A stretch of 64,000 nt of DNA, taken from positions 62,001 to 126,000 of the forward strand of contig CALXRI010000002.1 of NCBI GenBank assembly GCA_944390795.1, in the 5' to 3' direction. This document shows positions 17,019-24,731 of the stretch, one piece after another. The position numbers were made by a program, and so were the translations under genes. Below the pieces are notes generated by a model. The model was not told the origin of the DNA, ran no database searches, and saw nothing but the letters and a program-made list of their open reading frames with translations. Source of the DNA: an uncultured Victivallales bacterium (GTDB taxonomy: Bacteria; Verrucomicrobiota; Lentisphaeria; Victivallales; UBA1829). Position 1 is the first letter of the stretch. Every line of letters starts with the position of its first letter.

Positions 17019-18293
17019 ATGAACAACAACGTATTGAAAAAGATTCTTCTGTCTGCGGCGGCGCTTGTGCCGACGGCTTATGCGTCCGGAAACGAAACGC
17101 TTCCGGAAATCTCCTTCAACGGAAACGCCGGAATGCCGCCCCTCTACCGCTGCGGCGAAACGGCGGAATTCAGAATCCGGATGCCGGAAATTCCGGAGGC
17201 GGAAAAGACATTCCAAATCACCCTGCTGGACGACAGGAACAGGAAAGTCCTTCAGAAAGACTGCAATCTTGCGGAACACAGGGAAGTCTCCGTCTCCGGC
17301 ACACTTCAGGAACCGGGATTCCTCCGCTGCCGGATCCTGCTGAGGAAAAACCGAAAACCCGCATTCCGGCCGCTGGTTGCCGCGGCGGGATTCGATGTGG
17401 AAAAAATCCGCCCGGGAGCGGAGCCGGACGCCGACTTCATGGGATTCTGGAAAACGGCAAAAGAAAAGTTCGACCGGAAAATCCCCGCGGATTACCAGGT
17501 GAAATTCATGAAAAGCGCAGGAGGCTTCCGCCACTGCGAGGCGACATGCGCAAATTATGACGGAACAAGAACTTACAGTTTTATCAGCATCCCGGAAAAA
17601 CCGGGAAGATATCCGATTCTCGTGAAAATTCCGCCGGCGGGCCCCGGCATATGGCGTCCCTTCAACCGGGCGAACACCATCACGGCCACCGTCAACGTGC
17701 ATCACAGACGCATGGGCCTTCCGGACGGGAAACAGGATCAGAAGGCGTTCAAGGCGCTGAACACTCCCCTGCTCTACTCCTTCCAGGGGGCGCCGGACCG
17801 TGAAAAATATTATTATTACAAATCGATTCTGGGGGTGCAGAGGATTCTGGATTATCTTACGGCACGCCCGGAATGGGACGGCAGGCATCTGGTCATGGAC
17901 GGCCAGAGCCAGGGCGGAGCGTTTTCCCTGATGATGGCCGCACTGTATCCGAAAGTCACGGCCGCGGCTGCGGAAATCCCGGCGCTGTGCGATCACCGCG
18001 GACCTCAGGCGGGATGGCCCCGTCTGCTTGCAAAAATCAGAAACGCCGATGAAATGTCCGGATATTACGATACGGCTTTCTTCTGCCGGGAAATCCGCGT
18101 TCCGGTCATTGTCGCTGTCGGCATGATCGACACGCTCTGTCCGCCGCGTTCGGTGCTTGCAGCTTTCAACAGCATTCCCGGACAGGAAAAACGCCTTGTC
18201 TACGGACCCTTCACCGGACACGGATGGGGAAAGAAAATGAAGGATTTCGAGTCGCTCCGTCTGGAATTCATCCGGCAGCAGCTGACAAAATAA
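17019..18293 (+). CDS. Secreted acetylxylan esterase-like enzyme (AXE1, CE7)
   Basis: The 424-residue product starts with a signal peptide (KKILLSAAALVPTAYA) and an extra N-terminal beta-sandwich (about 25-125) before an alpha/beta hydrolase of the AXE1/cephalosporin-C deacetylase family. The nucleophile elbow GQSQGG gives Ser297. GMIDTLCPP gives Asp371 and TGHGWG gives His401, a complete triad. The pre-catalytic block KYYYYKSILGVQRILDYL and RPEWDGRHLVMDG is typical. CE7 enzymes remove acetyl groups from short xylo-oligosaccharides and other acetylated compounds. Usual length is about 320 residues; the excess is the N-terminal domain. An AAGGAG-like site precedes ATG 17019, 18 bp after the pseudopilin stop. 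It probably deacetylates the glycan handled by the cluster, outside the cytoplasm. Confidence 0.85.
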   Translation: MNNNVLKKILLSAAALVPTAYASGNETLPEISFNGNAGMPPLYRCGETAEFRIRMPEIPEAEKTFQITLLDDRNRKVLQKDCNLAEHREVSVSGTLQEPGFLRCRILLRKNRKPAFRPLVAAAGFDVEKIRPGAEPDADFMGFWKTAKEKFDRKIPADYQVKFMKSAGGFRHCEATCANYDGTRTYSFISIPEKPGRYPILVKIPPAGPGIWRPFNRANTITATVNVHHRRMGLPDGKQDQKAFKALNTPLLYSFQGAPDREKYYYYKSILGVQRILDYLTARPEWDGRHLVMDGQSQGGAFSLMMAALYPKVTAAAAEIPALCDHRGPQAGWPRLLAKIRNADEMSGYYDTAFFCREIRVPVIVAVGMIDTLCPPRSVLAAFNSIPGQEKRLVYGPFTGHGWGKKMKDFESLRLEFIRQQLTK

Positions 18294-18327
18294 TCCGCAA
18301 TATCATAAGATCAGAAAAAGGTGAAGA

Positions 18328-21300
18328 ATGAAACATCTGAAGACATTTCTGCTTCCGATTCTGACGGGAAGCATGCTCGCGGCATCCGGATTGGAAGGCA
18401 CAACGGTCTTCCGCCATCCGGAAAACCTCGAACTCCCCCGGACCGGGGAGGAAAACGCGAAGGAAATTCCATTTACCCTGCCTGTTCCGGGCGTGGACAA
18501 GCGGGCCGTTCTGCGCTTCAACGCATGGATCGGGCACTCCTCCGGAGGCTGGAACAACACCCTCAGAGTGGAGCTCAACGGGACCCGCCTGACGGAAAAG
18601 ACAAACTCCGGGGAGCAGCGGCTGCTGCGCCGCGGCATGTATCTGGAAAGCCGAACGAAAAATCCCCGCCGCGCATGGTGGAGCGGAAGCGGACTTCTGG
18701 TGCTTTTCGGAGACGGCAATCCGGAAAATCTCGATCGCCGCATCCTGGCTCCCCGGCAGGAGGGATACACCTATCACCTGGACATCACGGATCTGCTCCG
18801 GCGGGGCGGAAACACGCTCAAATTCATCAACAGCTTCAGGCTCGGGAACGACAACGACCCGCACAGGGATGCCGCCCTGCATGTGACGGACATTGCAATC
18901 CTGTTCCTGCAGGATCTGGATGTCAACGCCATGCGGAGCGCCGAACCCCGGAAGGAACCGGCGGCGCCCTGCTGGAAAACCGACGGAACATTCATCCCGT
19001 TCCATTCCCATCCCGGCAGGACATTCGCGCCGGACGAGAAAGACAAGCAGTTCACGGTCGAATTTCCCGCAATGCCGAGAAAAAAGGGATTCACTCCCGT
19101 GCTGGGCTGCCGTTTCTGGCTTGCCACGCCGGCTCCCGGCGGATGGAACTACCACACCGGACTGCTGCTCAATGAAAGCAAACTGGACAAGATGACCGTG
19201 CAGGGGGAAAGCCGTCTGCTGCGCCGCGGCTCCTTCATGGACACAACGCTCCCGAAAGATCCGAAACGCGACTGGTGGCGCGAAGGACAGTTCGTCACTT
19301 TTTTCGGCAACGGGCGCGATGTGGACAGGCGTCTGAAAAACGGACCGGAAGAGGGATACAACTTCCTGTTCGACATTTCCGACCGTGTTCATTATGTGGA
19401 AATCGGCGCCGACAACCGGATTGAAAAAGCGGAAACAAACCGCCTGACTCTGCTCTCCTCCTACAGCACGGAACGGAAAAAAGGGGCGCTTGCGACAGCT
19501 TCCTCCGTGTTTCAGGATATCTTCATCGGATACGTTCCGGACGCGGAGCTTGAGAAAATGCGCCCCCCGGAAACGGATTCCGTGGCGAACCGCAGTATCG
19601 GAACCCGCCTTTTCACACTCGAAGGAAGAGGCTATCTCCTGGATTTCCACCGGAACGGCGGCTTCGTCATCCGCTGCGACGGCATGGAATATTACGTGCA
19701 GGACGCCTTCTCCTTCCCCGGAAAGGGAAAAATGAACTTCACGGAGTGGAATCTGGCGGACGGAAAGACGCCTCCGGAAATCAGACGGAACGGAGGACGC
19801 GTCACCATTCGCCAGAGCAATCCCTTCTTCCGCATGGAACGCACCGTCGAAATTCTGGGGGAGCAGTTCCATGTGACCGATGAAATCACGAATCTTTCCG
19901 GGGCGGATCAGGGCATGCGCACCCGTTTCATCACCACTGCGAGAGACCCGCTGAACGCTCCGCAGACCTTTCTGGGAGGACTCCTGGAAAAGAGCGTCAA
20001 GGACGGGATGAGCGGCCAGAATCCGAGCTTCTTCACCCGGCCTCTCAAGGGCGGATCCCTTGGCATTTACGTCGCCGACGACCTGCTGCGGAATCAGTCC
20101 GGATTCCATCGCACTAGACGGGATCTGATTCTGGACAATCCCCATCTGGGATTTCCCGCCTCCGGCCCGCTCGCGAAAAAGACCCTCGTCCGCCGCTTCT
20201 ATCCCAAAGCCGGCGCGACTTATTTCGACTTCGTCAACCAGGTCCGCCGCGACCTGAATCTGAACCGGACAATGACCGGATATTTCGGATTCGGCTCCCG
20301 CCCCTCCAAAATGCCCGCGGTGGATCACTATGCGCTTTCCCAGTGGTTTGAATGGGACGCCAATTCCCGCTGGACAAACCGCGAGGACTACCGGATCAAA
20401 AAACAGGCCGAGATGGCGCGGATCAAAAAAGCGATTCCATGGGCGAAATGTCTCGCGCGTCTGGAATCGAACATTCTCAACATCAAACGCAGTTCCGTTC
20501 CAGGCGGGGAGAAGCTGCCTGACGGGCGGCGCGGAAAAGGCGGCGGCGTCTATGGACTGGAGCTCAACGATGAACAGAACGCCATTCTCCGGAACTCCCC
20601 CTTTTCCGATTCCCTCATGCGCAATGCCAAAGGGCATGCCGTGGTGGACACCAGCTACGCCCATCCGGGGGATCTGAATCTCCTCGTGCATTTCGCGGAA
20701 GGCAATTACCGCCTCAGGCATGTTCTGGAACAGATCGACTATGTTCTCGACGTGGTCGGACTGGACGGCGTCTATCTGGATCAGTTCGTCCCCGGATGCG
20801 ATCAGGAGCTCGACAACAACAAACGCTGCAGTTACGACAAATGGGATCGCCTCACCGTCGACCTGAATCCGGACGGCACGATCAGGCGGAAAATCTACGA
20901 CTACATCAACGCCGGAAGCTCCGCGCGGGCGAAGATCGTGAAACATGTCGCTTCCAAGGGAAAAATCATGTACAACAACAACCATCCCGTCACCATGGAA
21001 ACCAACGGGCTGCCCTCCTACAGCTTCTGCGAAAGCGGGGGCCCCGGCACAGCAATGGAGGTCAAACATACGGCGAAGCCTGCCATCGTGCGCTGCCACG
21101 CGCTGGCGCAGCTTTCCGGCAGTCCGCTCACGCTGGGCTATCAGGAACGGACGCCGAAGGAACTCAGCGGGAAATATTACAACCGGGCGGTCATCGTCGG
21201 GCTCCGGCACGGCGTGCTCTATGCGCGCTACGGACTGGAACCCGATCCGGAATTCGGCGGAGCGTTCGCCACCGACCACATGTATCCGATCACGCCGCTG

Positions 21301-21537
21301 GAACTGGGGGAAGGATTCATCATCGGAAAAGAACGGATCATCAGCTGCGTTTCGCGGAAGTTCACGGTCCGCTCGGCGGAAAAACCGCAGGTTCTCTGCG
21401 GGGATGAAAACGGGCGCCGGAAACAGGCGTTTCATGCGGACGTCACGCGCTCGGGAGATGCCTGGGTGGTGGATCTGAAGCTCAAAGACTGGAACGAGGT
21501 CGCCGTGATTCTGATTCTTCCCGGCGGGAAACGGTGA
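18328..21537 (+). CDS. Large secreted protein with duplicated beta-domain and putative glycosidase barrel
   Basis: This 1069-residue protein has a signal peptide (MKHLKTFLLPILTGSMLAAS). Two related beta-rich modules follow, at about residues 46-190 and 241-370. They share GGWN, RLLRRG, a KxPxRxWW-type block, LFG/FFG followed by xG, VDRR/LDRR, and EGYxxxxDI(T/S)D. The middle (about 390-610) looks like a glycan-binding or supersandwich region. The C-terminal half resembles a TIM barrel, with DYVLDVVGLDGVYLDQFVPG near 805-825, YNNNHPVTMETNGLPS and a following MEVKHTAKP segment; Asp817 and Asp820 vicinity are candidate acidic residues. I do not recognise a CAZy family. Position in the operon, 34 bp after the esterase and 21 bp before the next gene, implies action on the same extracellular glycan. 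The glycosidase role is inference. Confidence 0.62.
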   Translation: MKHLKTFLLPILTGSMLAASGLEGTTVFRHPENLELPRTGEENAKEIPFTLPVPGVDKRAVLRFNAWIGHSSGGWNNTLRVELNGTRLTEKTNSGEQRLLRRGMYLESRTKNPRRAWWSGSGLLVLFGDGNPENLDRRILAPRQEGYTYHLDITDLLRRGGNTLKFINSFRLGNDNDPHRDAALHVTDIAILFLQDLDVNAMRSAEPRKEPAAPCWKTDGTFIPFHSHPGRTFAPDEKDKQFTVEFPAMPRKKGFTPVLGCRFWLATPAPGGWNYHTGLLLNESKLDKMTVQGESRLLRRGSFMDTTLPKDPKRDWWREGQFVTFFGNGRDVDRRLKNGPEEGYNFLFDISDRVHYVEIGADNRIEKAETNRLTLLSSYSTERKKGALATASSVFQDIFIGYVPDAELEKMRPPETDSVANRSIGTRLFTLEGRGYLLDFHRNGGFVIRCDGMEYYVQDAFSFPGKGKMNFTEWNLADGKTPPEIRRNGGRVTIRQSNPFFRMERTVEILGEQFHVTDEITNLSGADQGMRTRFITTARDPLNAPQTFLGGLLEKSVKDGMSGQNPSFFTRPLKGGSLGIYVADDLLRNQSGFHRTRRDLILDNPHLGFPASGPLAKKTLVRRFYPKAGATYFDFVNQVRRDLNLNRTMTGYFGFGSRPSKMPAVDHYALSQWFEWDANSRWTNREDYRIKKQAEMARIKKAIPWAKCLARLESNILNIKRSSVPGGEKLPDGRRGKGGGVYGLELNDEQNAILRNSPFSDSLMRNAKGHAVVDTSYAHPGDLNLLVHFAEGNYRLRHVLEQIDYVLDVVGLDGVYLDQFVPGCDQELDNNKRCSYDKWDRLTVDLNPDGTIRRKIYDYINAGSSARAKIVKHVASKGKIMYNNNHPVTMETNGLPSYSFCESGGPGTAMEVKHTAKPAIVRCHALAQLSGSPLTLGYQERTPKELSGKYYNRAVIVGLRHGVLYARYGLEPDPEFGGAFATDHMYPITPLELGEGFIIGKERIISCVSRKFTVRSAEKPQVLCGDENGRRKQAFHADVTRSGDAWVVDLKLKDWNEVAVILILPGGKR

Positions 21538-21558
21538 CATGGAAGGAGAGGGGAAAAC

Positions 21559-23715
21559 ATGAACAAACGGGACATCAGGCCGATTGTCGGGTATTCCTAT
21601 CCGGTCACAGTGGAAAAACTCCGCGAGATGCTGGATCTCAAGGGCGGACTGCTGGTCCGCGGCGCGCTTCCCCGGAAAAAGGAGGAGGCGCTGGCGGCGG
21701 TCCGCTTCTGCCGGGAGAACGGCATCCGGATTCTGCTCGGGGAAATCGTTCCGCGCGGCGAACTCCGGAAAAGCTCGGTTTACTCTCCGGAGGATTTTCA
21801 GGAGATCGTGAAAGAGGCCGGCGACGCGCTGCTGGGAGTCTACGGGCTCGGAGAAGCGGGCGGCATTCTCTACTGGCCCAAATACTATACGATGAACCGC
21901 GCGGCGAAAACCTGGAAAAACCTGGAAAAGGCGGATTCTCCGGCGGACGCGAGAAAAAAACTGGTGGAGTATTTCCGGAAGTTCGTGGAGCTGCAGCGTT
22001 CCGTCATGGGCTCCGAAACGCCCCTGAGCATTGTGGAGTCCTCCCAGATTCTGCAGTACCAGAAGGAGGCGGGCGCCGATTTCTTCGTTCATGAGATGTG
22101 TCCCGGCAATCCCCTCGAGCTGCTTCCCGCCTACCGGGGCATGGCGCGCGCCTGCCACAGCATATGGGGAACCCACATCGCCATCGGCTGGTACGGCGGA
22201 ATCCGCATGGACGAGCTCTGGATGAAACGCTGGAAACTGTGCCTGTATCTTGCCTTTCTGCAGGGCGCCGACATCATTTATCCGGAGAGCGGACACTATA
22301 CCTACCAGGTGGACAAGTGGGGGGAAACGCGCTGGAACATGTTCGACCGCGATCATCCGAACCTGCTGCGCGCCCGGCGGATTCTGCGGGAGTTCTACCG
22401 CTTCTGCATGATTCACCAGCGTCCGACATCCGATCCGGAAACCCGCATCGGGATTCTCTTCGGCAACAACGAGGGTTTTCCGAATCTCTGGAATCCCTAT
22501 GCCTGGGGCCAGTATGAAAACGGGAAGGAGTGGGAGGCCGGTCCGCCCGAACAGGGATGGAAGCTTCCGCAGGCTCTGCTCCGCAAGGAGAACGTGTTCC
22601 ATGAAACCGTCATGGGGGAGTGCAACCGTTCCGGCAATCCGGCGGGAGGGCAGTATGACGTGGTCCCGCTGGAAACGGCGGAGGATCTTTCCCGCTACAA
22701 GGCGCTCGCATTCGTCGGCTGGAACGACATGAACGACGCGCAATACGCAAAACTGCTCGAATACGTCCGGAACGGCGGACATCTGCTGATCTGGCCGGCC
22801 CACTGCAATGTTTCGGGAAAGCGGACGGAACTGCGCCTTTACAGGGACGGCGATCTTTCGGAGCTGTGCGGAATCCGGATCAAGGGATGGAAGACGACGG
22901 ATGTCCGCGGATTCAAATTCGTTTCGGCGGATTCTCTGCTCGGCGACGCCATCCCCTACTGGGGCAGCCGACACGATCCGTGGTGGATGGGCAGAATCAC
23001 GCCGGCGGAAATTGAAATCAGCGGAGAAGACGCCCGGATTCTGGCGGGATTCTCCTACCATATCCGGGAATACGACTCGGATCTGCTGGCGGAACCGGCC
23101 CTGATCGAGCACCGTGTCGGAAAGGGAATGGTCTGGACCGTGGCCGTCAGGGAGTATCCCGGCGACGGCGGCGCCTTTCCTTTTGCCGAAGCGCTCCTGC
23201 GGATCCTCAACACCGGCGAAATGTCCGACCCCGACGCCGTCTGCCCGGAGCAGATCCGTTATGCAATCTATCATACGGAAATCAGCGGGGTTCCGGTCCG
23301 GATTTTCTATCTTCTGAACACGGAAACGGAGTGCAGCGTCGGATTCCGGTTCCGGGCCGGCGGAAAACTTTCGCGGGAATACCGTCTGGAACCGGCCGGC
23401 TTCACAGCGGCTTATCTGATCGACTCGATGCTGATCCTGCCAAGCTGTGCCGCCCACAGACTGCATGAAGTGCACAGGTACGGAGACTCGCTCCGCCTGG
23501 AGTTCCATATGCTCGAAGAGTGCGCCGTTCTGCAGGAAGACCTCTCCGGAAAAAAACGCAAGCTCTTCTGCAACGGACGGGAAGGACGCTGTCCGGCGCG
23601 CAGGGAAGAGGAGCTGGCGGAGTACTACGCGCCGGATTTTCTGGAGGAACCGGACATCACGCAGTATCCCCATCACGCGCCGTTTGTGCACCTTACCCAA
23701 AAACTGCAGAGCTGA
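21559..23715 (+). CDS. Cytoplasmic glycosidase-like protein with GH42-type amidotransferase-like domain
   Basis: The 718-residue protein has no signal peptide. The first 330 residues look like a TIM barrel: FCRENGIRILLGEIVPRG, VYGLGEAGGILYWPKY, SIVESSQILQY, FFVHEMCPGNPLELLPAYRG, GADIIYPESGHYTY. Glu99, Glu179 and Glu243 are candidate catalytic acids. Residues about 400-560 (YKALAFVGWNDMNDAQYAKL, LLEYVRNGGHLLIWPA) resemble the class-I-glutamine-amidotransferase-like trimerisation domain of GH42 beta-galactosidases. A beta C-terminus follows. Homology to a named family is not certain. The ATG is preceded by GGAGAGG. It is the last gene of the operon, and its cytoplasmic location suggests it cleaves imported oligosaccharides. 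Similarity in layout to the preceding secreted protein suggests a pair acting inside and outside. Confidence 0.6.
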   Translation: MNKRDIRPIVGYSYPVTVEKLREMLDLKGGLLVRGALPRKKEEALAAVRFCRENGIRILLGEIVPRGELRKSSVYSPEDFQEIVKEAGDALLGVYGLGEAGGILYWPKYYTMNRAAKTWKNLEKADSPADARKKLVEYFRKFVELQRSVMGSETPLSIVESSQILQYQKEAGADFFVHEMCPGNPLELLPAYRGMARACHSIWGTHIAIGWYGGIRMDELWMKRWKLCLYLAFLQGADIIYPESGHYTYQVDKWGETRWNMFDRDHPNLLRARRILREFYRFCMIHQRPTSDPETRIGILFGNNEGFPNLWNPYAWGQYENGKEWEAGPPEQGWKLPQALLRKENVFHETVMGECNRSGNPAGGQYDVVPLETAEDLSRYKALAFVGWNDMNDAQYAKLLEYVRNGGHLLIWPAHCNVSGKRTELRLYRDGDLSELCGIRIKGWKTTDVRGFKFVSADSLLGDAIPYWGSRHDPWWMGRITPAEIEISGEDARILAGFSYHIREYDSDLLAEPALIEHRVGKGMVWTVAVREYPGDGGAFPFAEALLRILNTGEMSDPDAVCPEQIRYAIYHTEISGVPVRIFYLLNTETECSVGFRFRAGGKLSREYRLEPAGFTAAYLIDSMLILPSCAAHRLHEVHRYGDSLRLEFHMLEECAVLQEDLSGKKRKLFCNGREGRCPARREEELAEYYAPDFLEEPDITQYPHHAPFVHLTQKLQS

Positions 23716-23757
23716 AGGTCCGGCGCCTGCATCCGTCCGTCCGACGGGCCGCGTTCC

Positions 23758-24612
23758 TTATTGCGCTCCCCACCAGAAGGGCAGGAGGTCGCCGAGACGC
23801 ACCGTCCGGAGGCAGCCGGATGCGGAAACGAGGATTTCCATTCCGCTGTTTTCCGGCGCAAGCTGCATGAAGAATTCCCGGCATGCGCCGCAGGGAAGTC
23901 CGGGCGCGCCGGAGGGCATCAGACACACAAGTTTCACGGCGCGGCATTCGCCCGCCGAGATCATGGATGCCGCCGCGGCGCGCTCCGCGCACATTCCGAG
24001 GGAACAGGCGGTATCGATGCACACTCCGATGTGGATGTTTCCGCGGTCCGTCAGAAGCGCGGCGGAAACGCCGCCGGCTTCCACGAACGGAGAGAGTTTC
24101 CGCGGAAACTGTCTCTGTTTTGCTGCAAGCGTCAGGAAATCCCAGACAGGCAGTGTTTCCGCACGGTAGATCCTTGACACCCCGCCGGAGAGATCCCGCG
24201 CCATGCCGGCAAATTCAAATCCGTATTTTTCATAATATCCGATGAGATCCGTGCAGAGAAAAATCTCGCGGAAGGAAAGGCGTGCCGCCTCCTGCTTCAG
24301 ATGGGCGATCAGAAGCGCGCCGCAGCCGCGGGTGCGATACTCCTCCCTGACGAAAAGCGCGCACAGCCAGGGCCGGAGATCGGCGCGCGAAGTGAAATCA
24401 CTGATGACCAGCCCCGCTCCGCCGGCAATATCCCCGTCCGTATTCCGAAGCAGATACCACTGCGGCAGCGGCAAAGCGGAATCCAGGGAGGCTCTCATGC
24501 AGTCTGCATAAAATTCCTTCCGTTGCCAGACGGATGAAAAGGCGTCGACAAAACATTGCAGATCCTGCGGATTTTCCCGCAGCGAGAAAATCGTCCAGGC
24601 GCTCGGCTTCAT
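23758..24612 (-). CDS. GNAT acetyltransferase-cytidine deaminase-like fusion
   Basis: A single 284-residue frame joins two enzymes. Residues 1-155 are a GNAT domain: LCALFVREEYRTRGCGALLI carries the RxxGxGA acetyl-CoA loop, and IGYYEKYGFEFAG is the usual C-terminal strand. Residues 165-284 match the cytidine deaminase fold: MCAERAA supplies a zinc Cys208 and the proton-shuttle Glu210, and PCGACREFF supplies Cys241 and Cys244. All four catalytic positions are intact. The fusion point lies around LPVWDFLTLAAKQ. GGAGGA is six bases before the ATG. It ends 43 bp from the converging saccharide operon and is 120 bp downstream of recQ. The combined activity is unknown; one guess is modification of a nucleoside-like antibiotic or metabolite. 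Confidence 0.82.
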   Translation of the reverse strand: MKPSAWTIFSLRENPQDLQCFVDAFSSVWQRKEFYADCMRASLDSALPLPQWYLLRNTDGDIAGGAGLVISDFTSRADLRPWLCALFVREEYRTRGCGALLIAHLKQEAARLSFREIFLCTDLIGYYEKYGFEFAGMARDLSGGVSRIYRAETLPVWDFLTLAAKQRQFPRKLSPFVEAGGVSAALLTDRGNIHIGVCIDTACSLGMCAERAAAASMISAGECRAVKLVCLMPSGAPGLPCGACREFFMQLAPENSGMEILVSASGCLRTVRLGDLLPFWWGAQ

Positions 24613-24731
24613 GTGTTCCTCCTTCTGAATTTTCCTGTCAAAAACGAAGACCGGATGCGCCGGCGATTCCGTCCGCAGCCTTGCATTTTCAGCGACAGCT
24701 TCTCCGCGGCATCAATCCCCCATGTCATGTC

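Noticed and set aside
18268-23700. 1810-codon open frame on the minus strand
   Set aside because: It is in register opposite two well-supported genes, has no ribosome site and has low-complexity residues; it exists because TTA, CTA and TCA codons are avoided.
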